33,950 bases of DNA from an uncultured beta proteobacterium (GCA_903822435.1 CAIJPE010000240.1:1-33950); one strand, 5' to 3'; positions 16,266 to 27,531 are shown, numbered from the stretch's first letter. Program-made: numbers and translations. Notes: generated from the sequence alone by a model not told the origin.

Positions 16266-16326
16266 GCTGGCAGTCTCCCGGTGGGTGGCGCCATGGTAGT
16301 CCGCTGCCTGACGGGGGCCTGTCCGC

Positions 16327-16743
16327 TCAGGCCGGGCTCTCGGCGGATGCGGCCACGGGCTCGACGGTGGCCACTTCCTCGGTGCCGAAATCGGCCGGCA
16401 TCACCACCTCCAGCATCTCCACGTCGTCGCTGTGCCCGCGCTCCAGGTGGCGGATGCCCGGCGGCTGGTACACGCAGGAACCCGCCAGCAGGCGCACCAC
16501 GCCCTGCCCTTCGTACTCGAACTCGATCCAGCCCTTGAGCACGTAGACCAGCTGGAACTGCGTGGCATGCCGGTGCGGCCGCGCCGCGAAACCGGCTCCG
16601 GGCACGGCGCGGATGACGTGCGCCACCACCTGCCCGCCCGTGGCCGCCTCGACGCCCAGGTCGCGGTATTCGAAGAATGCCCGCAGGCCCCGCTGGAAGT
16701 CCGCATCGGCGGCGTGGGTGACGACGAATCCGGCAGTGGTCAT
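16327..16743 (-). CDS. Small cupin-domain protein
   Basis: A 138-residue single cupin. The first cupin motif is visible as RPHRHATQFQLVYVLKG (H-x-H, with downstream Gln in place of the usual Glu), and the second as GSCVYQPPGIRH. The pattern allows a metal-binding beta-barrel, but no enzyme can be named; such proteins serve as small dioxygenases, isomerases or sensors. AAGGA six bases before the ATG sets the start, 13 bases after the stop of the sulfhydrylase gene, so the two are likely co-transcribed. The C-terminus is an Ala/Glu-rich tail. Confidence 0.8.
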   Translation of the reverse strand: MTTAGFVVTHAADADFQRGLRAFFEYRDLGVEAATGGQVVAHVIRAVPGAGFAARPHRHATQFQLVYVLKGWIEFEYEGQGVVRLLAGSCVYQPPGIRHLERGHSDDVEMLEVVMPADFGTEEVATVEPVAASAESPA

Positions 16744-16756
16744 GGCGTTCCTTCCT

Positions 16757-18043
16757 TCAGCGCGTGGTGGCCGCCAGCGCCTGGTCGATGTCCCAGAGGA
16801 TGTCGTCGATGTGCTCGAGACCCACGGAGATGCGCACCATGTCCGGCGGCACGCCGGCGGCCAGCTGCTGCGCGGCGTCGAGCTGCCGGTGCGTGGTGCT
16901 GGCCGGGTGGCTGATGAGCGTGCGTGTGTCACCGATGTTCACCAGGTGGCTCATGAACTGTGCGCTTTCGATGAAGCGCACGCCCTGCTCCACCCCGCCC
17001 TTCACGCCGAAGGCGAGGAGGCCCGAGGCACCGCGCATCTGCCGCATCAGCAGCGCGTGCTGCGGGTGCTCGGGCAGGCCCGGGTAGTTGACCCAGCTCA
17101 CGGCCGGGTGGTCGCGCAGGTGCTCGGCCACGCGCAGGGCATTGGCGCAGTGGCGTTCCATGCGCAGGGGCAGGGTTTCGACGCCCTGCAGGATCTGCCA
17201 GGCGCTCATCGGCGAGAGTGCCGCGCCGAACACGCGCAGGCTCTCCATGCGGCAGCGCATGGTGAAGCCGAAGTCGCCGAAGGTCTCGTAGAACTTCACG
17301 CCGTGGTAGCCGGGCGAAGGCTCGGTCATGCCGGGGAACTTGCCGTTGTCCCAGGGAAACTTGCCGCCTTCCACCACCACCCCGCCCAGCGTGGTGCCGT
17401 GGCCGGCCAGGTACTTGGTGGCACTGTGCACCACGATGTCGGCGCCGAGGGCCACCGGGTTGCACAAGAAGGGGCTGGGCACGGTGTTGTCCACGACCAG
17501 CGGCAGGCCGTGGGCATGGGCCACCTCGGCCAGGGCGGCGATGTCCAGCACCACCAGGCTCGGGTTGCCCAGGGTCTCGGCATAGACCGCCCGCGTGTTG
17601 GGCCGGATGGCCGAAGCAAAGGCCTCCGGCCGGGTGGCATCGACGAAGGTGGTCTCGATGCCGAATTTCTTCAGGTTGACGGCCAGCATGGTGACGCTGC
17701 CGCCGTACAGCGCACCGGCGGCCACCACGTGGTCGCCGGCCTGAAGGATGGTCATCAGGGCCATGGCCTCGGCCGCCATGCCGCTGCTGCTGGCCACGGC
17801 CGCGCGGCCGCGTTCCAGGGCGGCCACGCGCTCTTCCAGGGCAGCCACCGTGGGGTTGCTCAAGCGCGAATAGACGTTGCCGAAGGCTTGAAGATTGAAG
17901 AGACTCGCGGCGTGGTCGGCACTGTCGAACACGAAACTGGTCGTCTGGTAGATGGGCAGCGCGCGGGCGCCCGTGGCGGCGTCGGGGATCTGGCCGGCGT
18001 GGATGGCCAGCGTCTCGGGCTTGAACTGACGATCGGCGCTCAT
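16757..18043 (-). CDS. metY: O-acetylhomoserine sulfhydrylase-type PLP enzyme (Cys/Met metabolism)
   Basis: A 428-residue member of the Cys/Met metabolism PLP family, with length and text of O-acetylhomoserine aminocarboxypropyltransferase, which makes homocysteine from O-acetylhomoserine and sulfide. Features are YSRLSNPT (58-65, Tyr and Arg contacting the neighbouring PLP phosphate), SSSGMAA (85-91), VVDNT with Asp185, and HSATKYLAGHGTTLGG with Lys210 as the PLP lysine. The long 'GKFPWDNGKFPG' insertion and 'GYHGVKFYETFG' are typical of MetY rather than MetB/MetC. Its ATG overlaps the TGA of the CoA-binding gene (ATGA). Sulfhydrylase versus related thiol-using activity is not proven by sequence. 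Confidence 0.93.
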   Translation of the reverse strand: MSADRQFKPETLAIHAGQIPDAATGARALPIYQTTSFVFDSADHAASLFNLQAFGNVYSRLSNPTVAALEERVAALERGRAAVASSSGMAAEAMALMTILQAGDHVVAAGALYGGSVTMLAVNLKKFGIETTFVDATRPEAFASAIRPNTRAVYAETLGNPSLVVLDIAALAEVAHAHGLPLVVDNTVPSPFLCNPVALGADIVVHSATKYLAGHGTTLGGVVVEGGKFPWDNGKFPGMTEPSPGYHGVKFYETFGDFGFTMRCRMESLRVFGAALSPMSAWQILQGVETLPLRMERHCANALRVAEHLRDHPAVSWVNYPGLPEHPQHALLMRQMRGASGLLAFGVKGGVEQGVRFIESAQFMSHLVNIGDTRTLISHPASTTHRQLDAAQQLAAGVPPDMVRISVGLEHIDDILWDIDQALAATTR

Positions 18044-18498
18044 ACCGGTCTGCGCGCGCTGATGACCCGCGTATCCACGCCCACCCAGTTCAGCCCGCCG
18101 AAAAGCCGGGCATGCTCGATCTTCACGCAGCGGTCCATGACGCTGTCCAGGCCCGCGGCGCGCACCAGGGCATCGGCTTCGATGTTGATGACGCCGATCT
18201 GCTGCCACAGGCACTTGGCGCCGATGGCCACGGCGCTGCGGGCGACGGGCAGCACATCCTCGGTCTTGCGGAACACGTCCACCATGTCCACCGGGAAGGG
18301 AATGTCCTCCAGCCGCGGGTAGCTGGTCTCGCCCAGGATCCGCGGGTAGCGCGGGTTCACCGGCACGATGCGGTAGCCGTGCTCCTGCATGTACTTGGCG
18401 GCGAAGTGGCTGGGCCTGTGCCATTCGGCCGACAGGCCCACCACGGCCACGGTGTGGCACTGGCTGAGGATGCGCCGGAGCGTGGGGATGTCGGTCAT
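18040..18498 (-). CDS. CoA-binding domain (YccU-like) protein
   Basis: A 152-residue Rossmann-fold protein of the CoA-binding (succinyl-CoA synthetase alpha-like) family. The start 'TVAVVGLSAEWHRPSHFAAKYMQ', the 'PVNPRYPRILGE' strand and 'IGAKCLWQQIGVINIEA' are typical of YccU homologues. Its role is unknown; CoA is the inferred ligand. ATG at 18498 is preceded by GGAG ten bases upstream; a longer frame to 18549 would run back over the end of the SDR gene and has no Shine-Dalgarno. It is coupled to the sulfhydrylase gene by an ATGA overlap, an arrangement suggesting a shared job in sulfur or CoA chemistry. Confidence 0.9.
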   Translation of the reverse strand: MTDIPTLRRILSQCHTVAVVGLSAEWHRPSHFAAKYMQEHGYRIVPVNPRYPRILGETSYPRLEDIPFPVDMVDVFRKTEDVLPVARSAVAIGAKCLWQQIGVINIEADALVRAAGLDSVMDRCVKIEHARLFGGLNWVGVDTRVISARRPV

Positions 18499-18526
18499 GG
18501 GGGGTGTCTCCGTCCGGCCGGGGCCT

Positions 18527-19291
18527 TCACATGATGGAAAGTCCGCCATCGACCATCAGCGTGGTCCCGGTGATGAACGAGGCTTCGGCGCTGGACAGCC
18601 ACAGGATCGGCCAGGCGATCTCCTCGGGCGTGGCCCAGCGCTGGATGAGCGAGGTGTCGTGCCGCTCGGTCTTGAGCTGCTCCACGCTCTTGCCGGCAGC
18701 CGCCGCCCTGGCCAGGTGGAAGTCGGTGAGCGTGGACCCCGGGCACACCGCATTGGCGCGCACGCCGTGGGCGGCCTCTTCGAAGGCCAGCGTGCGCGTC
18801 AGGGCGAGCAGCGCGGCCTTGGTGGCGTCGTACAGGCCCATGCCCTTGCGGCCGGTCACGGCATAGCACGAGGAAACGTTGACGATGCTGCCCCGGCCGC
18901 TGGCCCGCAGTGCCGGCAGCGCGGCCTTGCAGCATCCGGCGCTGCCGATGAGGTTGACCCCCACCACGGCCTGCCAGTCTTCGGCCTGGGCCTCGGCCAC
19001 CGACACGGGGTGGCGCATGGCAGCGTTGTTGACCAAGACGTCGAGGCCGCCAAAGGCCGCCACCGCGGTGGCCACGGCCGCGGCCACCGCGGCCTCGTCG
19101 GCCAGTTCGGCCACCGCCGTCAGCACGCGGGCTTCGGGATGCGCCGCGCCCAGGGCCTGCCCAGTGGCGGCCAACGCCGCCACGTCGCGGTCCACCAGCA
19201 TCACCGAGGCGCCTTCCTGGCAGAACAACCGCGCCGTGGCCGCACCGATGCCCGCACCGCCGCCGGTGATGAGGGCCGTCCTGCCCAGCAT
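18527..19291 (-). CDS. SDR-family oxidoreductase
   Basis: A 254-residue short-chain dehydrogenase/reductase. Counting from the chosen start, it has the NAD(P) motif TGGGAGIG (9-16), NNAA (88-91), Ser (140/141) in VNVSS, and the YDATK pair with Tyr154 and Lys158. VDRD after the second strand (Asp at strand end) suggests NAD. I chose the internal ATG at 19291 (GGGG seven bases upstream) over the ATG at 19342, because the 17 extra residues would be encoded by a hairpin repeat-like sequence. The gene lies after the Rieske oxygenase and Bug genes, where a dihydrodiol or alcohol dehydrogenase would fit; substrate is unknown. Confidence 0.9.
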   Translation of the reverse strand: MLGRTALITGGGAGIGAATARLFCQEGASVMLVDRDVAALAATGQALGAAHPEARVLTAVAELADEAAVAAAVATAVAAFGGLDVLVNNAAMRHPVSVAEAQAEDWQAVVGVNLIGSAGCCKAALPALRASGRGSIVNVSSCYAVTGRKGMGLYDATKAALLALTRTLAFEEAAHGVRANAVCPGSTLTDFHLARAAAAGKSVEQLKTERHDTSLIQRWATPEEIAWPILWLSSAEASFITGTTLMVDGGLSIM

Positions 19292-19312
19292 GCGCAAGCC
19301 CCGTCCGGCGGG

Positions 19313-19327
19313 AGCGCCGAAGGCGCT
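19313..19327. repeat. AGCGCC-N3-GGCGCT hairpin, repeat-like
   Basis: A perfect 6-base stem with a 3-base centre. On the minus strand it is flanked by CCCCCGA before and CCCGCC after. From memory it resembles small intergenic hairpin elements common in Comamonadaceae genomes. It lies between the Bug stop and the likely true SDR start. Confidence 0.45.
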
Positions 19328-19342
19328 TCGGGGGTGTTCCAT

Positions 19343-20335
19343 CTAATCGGCTTTCGCGCCCGTGGCCTTGATCACCTTGCCCCATCGCGGGATCTCCGTC
19401 TGGATCCACGCCGCGAACTGCTCGGGCGTGCCGGCCACCACGTCGAACTCCATCTTCTGCAGTTGCGCCTTGATCTCGGGCATGTTGATGATGCGCACGA
19501 TCTCCTTGTGGTAGCGGTCGATGATGGGTCGCGGCGTGCCGGCGGGCGCCAGGAAACCGATCCAGGAGAGCGCCACGAAATCGGGGTAGCCCTGCTCGAT
19601 CATGGTGGGCACGTCGGGCGCCGAGGCGAAGCGCCTGGTGCCGGTGGTGGCCAGGGCGCGGGCCTTGCCTTCCTTGATGAAGCCGCTGATGTTGCCGGGC
19701 ACGAAGAAGGCCGCATCCACCTGGCCGCCGATCAGGTCGATCACGGCCGGTGCCGAGCCCTTGTAGGGCACGTGGGTCAGGTCGATGCCCGCGGCGCTCT
19801 TGAGCATTTCCATCGTCAGGTGGGAGGCACTGCCCGTGGACACCGAGGCATACGACATCTTGCCCGGCTGCGCCTTGGCACGCGCCACGAACTCGGCCAG
19901 CGTCTTCACCGGCACGCTGGGGTGCACGACCAGGAACTGCGGCGCGGTCACGGCCAGGGTGATGGGCGCCAGGTCCTTGACCGGGTCGTACGGCATCTTC
20001 GCGAACAGCGTCTGGTTGATCGCGATGGGCCCGTTGAAGCCGACCAGCAGGGTGTGGCCGTCGGGCGGCGCCTTGGCCACTTCGTTGGCACCGATGTTGC
20101 CACCGGCCCCGCCCTTGTTTTCCACCAGCACGGCCTGGCCCAGGACCTTCTGGAGCTCGGGGGCCACCAGCCTCGCGATCACGTCGTTGGTGCCGCCCAC
20201 GATGGGCACGATGATCCGCACGGTCTTGGTCGGCGCCCACTCCTGCGCGTGTGCCAGGGGCGCAGCGGCCCAGAGGACCGCGGCGCCCAGCACGCCGGCC
20301 AGGATGGAAGCAAAGTTACTGCGCACAGGGGTCAT
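19343..20335 (-). CDS. Bug-family (TctC) tricarboxylate-transporter substrate-binding protein
   Basis: A 330-residue periplasmic solute-binding protein. A signal peptide ends at AHA-QE (30/31). The family pattern is complete: 'VRIIVPIVGGTNDVIARLVA', 'VLVENKGGAGGNIGANEVAKAPPDG', 'NQTLF', 'HVPYKGSAPAVIDLIGGQVDAAF' and 'PDVPTMIEQGYPDF'. Bug proteins are greatly expanded in Burkholderiales and bind carboxylates; no TctA or TctB membrane subunits are nearby, so this is an orphan receptor or uses subunits elsewhere. It starts 34 bases after the Rieske oxygenase gene ends. Confidence 0.95.
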   Translation of the reverse strand: MTPVRSNFASILAGVLGAAVLWAAAPLAHAQEWAPTKTVRIIVPIVGGTNDVIARLVAPELQKVLGQAVLVENKGGAGGNIGANEVAKAPPDGHTLLVGFNGPIAINQTLFAKMPYDPVKDLAPITLAVTAPQFLVVHPSVPVKTLAEFVARAKAQPGKMSYASVSTGSASHLTMEMLKSAAGIDLTHVPYKGSAPAVIDLIGGQVDAAFFVPGNISGFIKEGKARALATTGTRRFASAPDVPTMIEQGYPDFVALSWIGFLAPAGTPRPIIDRYHKEIVRIINMPEIKAQLQKMEFDVVAGTPEQFAAWIQTEIPRWGKVIKATGAKAD

Positions 20336-20369
20336 GGGATCTTTCGGGCGGATGGGTGATGAGGGCGGA

Positions 20370-21644
20370 TCAGATCGAGAACACGGGCTGCGTCAGGCCG
20401 TCGGCCAGGTGTTCGCGGGCCCACTCGGCGGGGTTCAGGCCGCGCTGCAGCAACACCCCCGCCGCGCGCACGCGCTGTTTGCTGCCGTCCAGCGCCGGGG
20501 GCTCGATGCCCTGCGACAGCGCGAGGGCGGCCTCGTGCAGCATGCGCCGGGCCATGACGATGCCGCGGTCGGTGGGCAGCAGCTTCTCGGCTTCGTGGTT
20601 CTGGATCCGGCCCATGCTTTCCTGCAGGGACGCGTCCTGCATCGAGAAGCCGAAGACGCCGCTGTAGGCGCGCCTCTCCTTCTGCGCGACGCGGTCGATG
20701 AGGTAGTCGTTGTCCTTGTTGGCGCGCGGGCGGAAGCTGCCGCCGGGCTCGTACTCGCAATGGATGCCAAGGCCGCGCTCCATGTGGCCACGCTCATCCG
20801 CGGTCAGCGGCCGGGTGGGCTGGAAATTGATGCTCCAGGCCCAGCAATTGTGGTCGTCGATGGGCACCCAGACGTGGCCGCCGAGCGCATGGTCGCCAAA
20901 CGGCGGGATCAGCGTGAACCAGGGAAACAACCACTGCGTGATCCGCCAGTAGTAGCTCTCTGCGTCGCCGTTGCGGCGGCCGTAGAGCGTCAGGCCGAAG
21001 TCGTTCTTCTCGATCTCGAAGACCACGTTGCCGTCGGCCTTGATGTAGTCGAGCGCCTTCGTGCCGGCGTGCATGGGGTCGGTGTCGACCTCGTAGCGGT
21101 GCACGTAAGACACATGCGCCGTGTCGATGCCGCCTTCCATGGCCTGCAGGTAGTTGCACTCCTGCAGCCGCTTGGAGATGAAGACATGCGGCTCGGGCAG
21201 CACGCACCATTCCAGTTCAGGGAACGGCGGCTGCTTGTCGGGCGGGCCCATGTAGGCCCAGACCAGGCCGCCGCGCTCGATGCAGGGGTAGCCCTTGATG
21301 GCCATGCGGGCGCAGACCTGCGGCGCCGAGGGCACGTCGACGCATTCGCCGGTGCGGGTGAACTTCAGGCCGTGGTAGGCGCAGCGGATGCCGCCTTCCT
21401 CGTTGCGCCCGAAAAAGAGCGACACGCCCCGGTGCGAACAAAACTCGTCGATCAGGCCGGCGTGGCCGCTGCTGTCGCGAAAGGCGATGAGCTTCTCGCC
21501 CAGGATCTGCACACGCTTCTGCGGGCCGTCGGGCTGGGCGATCTCGCTGCTGGACAGTATCGGCACCCAATAACGGCGCATCAGATTGCCCATCAACGTG
21601 CCCGGGCCGGTGCGCACCAGGGTCTGCGCCATTTCCTTGTCCAT
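20370..21644 (-). CDS. Rieske non-haem iron oxygenase, alpha subunit (phthalate-dioxygenase-like)
   Basis: A 424-residue ring-hydroxylating or demethylating oxygenase. The Rieske 2Fe-2S site is CSH (Cys69, His71) and CAYH (Cys88, His91). The catalytic-domain motif GIDTAHVSYVH supplies Asp174 as the bridging residue and His177 and His182 as iron ligands. Length and the single-chain look match the phthalate 4,5-dioxygenase/vanillate demethylase side of the family, which use a separate FMN-ferredoxin reductase; none is adjacent. AAGGA seven bases before ATG supports the start. Substrate is not known; the Bug receptor and SDR downstream suggest an imported aromatic or cyclic carboxylate. Confidence 0.95.
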   Translation of the reverse strand: MDKEMAQTLVRTGPGTLMGNLMRRYWVPILSSSEIAQPDGPQKRVQILGEKLIAFRDSSGHAGLIDEFCSHRGVSLFFGRNEEGGIRCAYHGLKFTRTGECVDVPSAPQVCARMAIKGYPCIERGGLVWAYMGPPDKQPPFPELEWCVLPEPHVFISKRLQECNYLQAMEGGIDTAHVSYVHRYEVDTDPMHAGTKALDYIKADGNVVFEIEKNDFGLTLYGRRNGDAESYYWRITQWLFPWFTLIPPFGDHALGGHVWVPIDDHNCWAWSINFQPTRPLTADERGHMERGLGIHCEYEPGGSFRPRANKDNDYLIDRVAQKERRAYSGVFGFSMQDASLQESMGRIQNHEAEKLLPTDRGIVMARRMLHEAALALSQGIEPPALDGSKQRVRAAGVLLQRGLNPAEWAREHLADGLTQPVFSI

Positions 21645-21703
21645 GCCGATGTCCTTCGATGCCGCCAGCGCCCGATTCTAGGGAGCGAGCGCGGCCGCTG
21701 CCA

Positions 21704-22552
21704 TCAGGGCAGGAACCCGGCCTTCTCCATCACTTCGCGCAGGGCGGCCGAGTCGCGCTCGAAGACGTGCGGCGCGTATTTGATATCGCTGGTGTAGTAC
21801 TGCGCCAAAGAGCTGATGCCCAACGCATCCATGCGCTCGATCATCTCCGGCCCCATGCTGCGATAGCGGTCCCAGCCCTTGACCTCGCGCGATTCGAAGT
21901 GCCGGTCGATGTCCTCGGCCGAGGGCCGTTGGTAGCGCTCTTCGTGGATCCAGGCCCCGCCGGGCAGGCGGTCACGCTGGGCGGGTGTTTCGGCCGGCCA
22001 CCCGACCACCATGCTGGTGACGGGCAGGCAATGGTCCGGGCATTCGAGATAGGCCGCGATGGCGCCCATGCTGTGCAGCGTGGTGCCCATGTAGCAGACG
22101 CCCAGGCCATGGCTTTCCAGCGCCAGCGCCGCCGTCTGCGAGAGGATGATGGCGTCGAATGCCGCCACGTGCCAACTCAGCAGATTGCCGAAGTTCAGCC
22201 GTGCCTCGCGCTGCGCCAGCCACTGGCGTGTGCGGAAACTGTCGGCGCAGAAGGTGAGCACCAGCGGGGCCTGCAACACCATGGGCTGGCCGAAGTGCAA
22301 TTCGCACAGGTGGGCCTTGCGCTCGGGGTCTGCGGTCTTGATGACCGAGACCATGTTGAGATTGCCGCTGGAGGAAGACCCGGCCAGCGACTCGACCAGC
22401 ACCTGGTCGATCAGCGCCGCATCGACCGGCCTGTCTTCATACTGCCGGATGGAGCGGTGCGACTGCATCAGGCGCGAGAAGGCCTGGGCGGATTCAGGAA
22501 TGGGTGGCTGCATGCGCAAGGGTGTGGAGTGGAGAGGCGTTCTTTGCATCAT
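21704..22552 (-). CDS. Nitroreductase-family FMN oxidoreductase with C-terminal extension
   Basis: A protein of 282 residues (269 if the ATG at 22513 is used). The core begins with HRSIRQYED (32-40), then the GSSSSGNLN segment binding FMN and 'AALALESHGLGVCYMG'. After the core there is an approximately 75-residue tail with WIHEERY and 'SLAQYYTSDIKYAP...VMEKAGFL', matching the subgroup of NADPH-dependent oxidoreductases related to NfsA. Substrate is not known. GGGGTG before the ATG at 22552 favours that start. A longer frame reading back to 22744 would be encoded on the reverse strand of the glycine riboswitch and is not credible. The Rieske gene follows 59 bases later on the same strand. Confidence 0.88.
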   Translation of the reverse strand: MMQRTPLHSTPLRMQPPIPESAQAFSRLMQSHRSIRQYEDRPVDAALIDQVLVESLAGSSSSGNLNMVSVIKTADPERKAHLCELHFGQPMVLQAPLVLTFCADSFRTRQWLAQREARLNFGNLLSWHVAAFDAIILSQTAALALESHGLGVCYMGTTLHSMGAIAAYLECPDHCLPVTSMVVGWPAETPAQRDRLPGGAWIHEERYQRPSAEDIDRHFESREVKGWDRYRSMGPEMIERMDALGISSLAQYYTSDIKYAPHVFERDSAALREVMEKAGFLP

Positions 22553-22595
22553 GCCGCACCCCACGGACCGCGCGGTGGCTGCTAAACTGGCTTTC

Positions 22596-22820
22596 GTCAG
22601 GAGAGCGTGGGGCAGCAGCCCCACCGCCGAAGGCGCAGACGCCGAGGCCCGCGAGGGCCGTGGCCTCGAACGCTCAGGTCCCAGGACTGACTTATCCACC
22701 TCACTGGAGAGAGGCCGCCATGGCGCGGCCCACCGAAGGGGCAAGGGTTGCCAACCACCGGGCGCGCGCCGGCCGATGATGGGGCAGCGCCGAATCTCTC
22801 AGGTAAAGCGGACAGCGAGG
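22596..22820 (+). ncRNA. Tandem glycine riboswitch upstream of gcvTHP
   Basis: Two aptamers in series. Aptamer 1 (22596-22691) has P1 GTCAG/CTGAC, then GGAGAGCG, CCGAAGG (22627-22633) and CGCTCAGG followed by AGGAC. Aptamer 2 (22699-22820) has CTGGAGAGAGG, ACCGAAGGGGCAAGG (22732-22746) and CTCTCAGGTAAAGCGGACAG (22796-22815), with a P1 of CCTC/GAGG. A 7-base linker lies between. These are the conserved parts of the gcvT-type glycine riboswitch. Such tandem switches usually turn glycine cleavage on when glycine binds, which fits the three genes just downstream. Confidence 0.97.
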
Positions 22821-22851
22821 GCCCGGTTCACCGCCTGCGGTGGATGTGCCC
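22819..22851 (+). promoter_or_regulatory. Candidate expression-platform hairpin of the glycine riboswitch
   Basis: CACCG/CGGTG (22829-22842, loop CCTG) is enclosed by GGGC (22819-22822) and GCCC (22848-22851). Its 5' arm shares two bases with the P1 strand of aptamer 2, so the two could exclude each other. The gcvT Shine-Dalgarno GTGAGG (22860-22865) lies nine bases beyond. Whether control is by termination or by hiding the ribosome site is not clear. Confidence 0.4.
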
Positions 22852-22873
22852 CTGACTTCGTGAGGCCGACCCC

Positions 22874-24013
22874 ATGTCCGACGACCTGCTCCTCCAGACC
22901 CCCCTGCACGCCCTGCACCTGCGCCTGAACGCCCGCATGGTGCCCTTCGCGGGCTATGCCATGCCGGTGCAGTACGCCACGGGCGTGATCGCGGAACACA
23001 GGCATTGCCGGCAGGCCGCGGCGCTGTTCGACGTCTCGCACATGGGCCAGTTGCACCTGCGCGGCCCCGATGCGGCCGCGGCCCTGGAAACGCTGGTGCC
23101 CGTTGACGTGCTGGGCCTGGGCGCAGGCAGGCAGCGCTACGCCTTCTTCACCAACGCCAGCGGCGGGCTGCTGGACGACCTGATGATCAGCCGGCCTGCG
23201 CCGGATGCCAACGCGGCCGGCTTCGGCGACCTGTTCCTGGTCGTCAACGCCAGCTGCAAGGCAGCAGATACCCTGCACCTGGTGGCGAACATCGGCCACC
23301 GCTGCACGGTGGTGCCCATGCCCGAGCGGGCCCTGCTGGCTCTGCAAGGTCCGAAGGCGGTGGACGCACTGGCGCGGCTGAACCCCCGCGTGGCGCCATT
23401 GGTGTTCATGGCCGGCGGTCTCTTCGACCTGGCCGGCGCCGCCTGCTTCGTCACCCGCTCGGGCTACACAGGTGAAGACGGCTTCGAGATCTCGGTGCCT
23501 GCCGAAGCGGCCGTGGCCCTGGCCGAAGCCCTGCTGGCACAGCCCGAGGTGCGGCCCGCGGGCCTGGGAGCCCGCGACACGCTGCGCCTGGAAGCCGGCC
23601 TGTGCCTGTACGGCCACGACATCGACGCCACCACCAGCCCCATCGAAGCCGGCCTGGCCTGGGCCATCCAGAAGGTGCGCCGCCCGGGCGGCGCCCGTGA
23701 AGGCGGCTACCCGGGTGCCGCCGTGATCGGCGGCCACCTCACGCAGGGACCGCCCAGCAAGCGGGTGGGCCTGGTAGGCCTGGAGCGCGTGCCGGTGCGC
23801 GAGGGCGCGGCCCTGTTCGACGCCCAGGGCCGCAAGCTCGGCACGGTCACCAGCGGCACGCTGGCACCCACCGTCGACAAGCCCATCGCCATGGCCTACC
23901 TGCCGCAGCAGCACGCCCTGCCCGAGCACGAGGTGCTTGCCGAAGTGCGCGGCAAGCGCCTGCCCATGCGGGTACAAGCCCTGCCCTTCAACCCCCACCG
24001 CTACTGCCGTTGA
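22874..24013 (+). CDS. gcvT: Glycine cleavage system T protein (aminomethyltransferase)
   Basis: A 379-residue T protein that moves the aminomethyl carbon from lipoyl-H protein to tetrahydrofolate, releasing ammonia and giving 5,10-methylene-THF. The text opens with 'MVPFAGYAMPVQY', followed by LFDVSHMGQL, 'FFTNASGGLLDDLMI' with the catalytic Asp at 101 or 102, and RSGYTGEDGFEI (196-207). A GAGG eight bases before ATG marks the start. It is the first gene after the riboswitch and is followed by gcvH 43 bases later. Confidence 0.98.
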   Translation: MSDDLLLQTPLHALHLRLNARMVPFAGYAMPVQYATGVIAEHRHCRQAAALFDVSHMGQLHLRGPDAAAALETLVPVDVLGLGAGRQRYAFFTNASGGLLDDLMISRPAPDANAAGFGDLFLVVNASCKAADTLHLVANIGHRCTVVPMPERALLALQGPKAVDALARLNPRVAPLVFMAGGLFDLAGAACFVTRSGYTGEDGFEISVPAEAAVALAEALLAQPEVRPAGLGARDTLRLEAGLCLYGHDIDATTSPIEAGLAWAIQKVRRPGGAREGGYPGAAVIGGHLTQGPPSKRVGLVGLERVPVREGAALFDAQGRKLGTVTSGTLAPTVDKPIAMAYLPQQHALPEHEVLAEVRGKRLPMRVQALPFNPHRYCR

Positions 24014-24056
24014 CCCACCGCTCCCAACCCCGAACTCCCCCCGCAGAAAGAATCCC

Positions 24057-24431
24057 ATGACCACGCTCTACACGCCCGACCATGAATGGGTCAACATCGA
24101 AGATCACGAAGCCGCCGTCGTCGGCATCACGCACCACGCCCAGGACGCCCTGGGCGACGTGGTATTCGTCGAACTGCCCGAGGTAGGCCGCACCTACGCC
24201 AAGGGCGAAGTGGCCGGCGTGGTCGAGTCCGTGAAGGCCGCGGCCGACCTGTACATGCCGGTGAGCGGCGAGGTCGTCGAGATCAACGCCGCGCTGAAGG
24301 ACGACCCGGCCCTGGCCAACACCGACCCGCTGGGCAACGGCTGGTTCTTCAAGGTTCACATCACCAACATGGGCGAATTCGATCAGCTGCTCGACCTGCC
24401 GGGCTACGAAGCCCTGCTCAAGACCCTCTGA
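24057..24431 (+). CDS. gcvH: Glycine cleavage system H protein (lipoyl carrier)
   Basis: A 124-residue carrier that shuttles the aminomethyl group between P, T and L proteins on a lipoyl arm. The lipoylated residue is Lys60 in [19 protein letters not shown], and the beginning LYTPDHEWV and ending 'WFFKVHI' are standard. Length is normal. The Shine-Dalgarno is weak (AGAAAG), so expression may lean on coupling with gcvT. The dihydrolipoyl dehydrogenase (L protein) is not in this window, as usual because it is shared. Confidence 0.98.
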   Translation: MTTLYTPDHEWVNIEDHEAAVVGITHHAQDALGDVVFVELPEVGRTYAKGEVAGVVESVKAAADLYMPVSGEVVEINAALKDDPALANTDPLGNGWFFKVHITNMGEFDQLLDLPGYEALLKTL

Positions 24432-24472
24432 CCGCACTGCCGCCACGCCACTCCCGCCGGAAGCTGCCCACC

Positions 24473-27442
<2,970 letters not shown>

Positions 27443-27450
27443 CGGCGTGA

Positions 27451-27491
27451 ACGCGGCGGGCCCGCCGCGTGTATTTCCGCACGGCGTGCGG
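27451..27491 (+). terminator. Double hairpin after gcvP
   Basis: A perfect 20-base palindrome (27451-27470, ACGCGGCGGG and its complement) is followed by TATTT and then a second hairpin, CCGCAC-GGC-GTGCGG (27477-27491). This is terminator-like at the end of the gcv operon, though the T-run between them is short. Confidence 0.55.
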
Positions 27492-27531
27492 GCTCTGTGG
27501 GGCATCCGACCACCCTGCAGAGGACCCCAGC

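Noticed and set aside
18389..21797. Long plus-strand frames opposite the SDR, Bug and Rieske genes
   Set aside because: Low-complexity His/Arg/Gly composition, no family match, and the opposite strand codes well-recognised proteins throughout.
22553..22744. N-terminal extension of the nitroreductase frame
   Set aside because: It would be encoded by the reverse complement of the glycine riboswitch, and a plausible start with a ribosome site exists at 22552.
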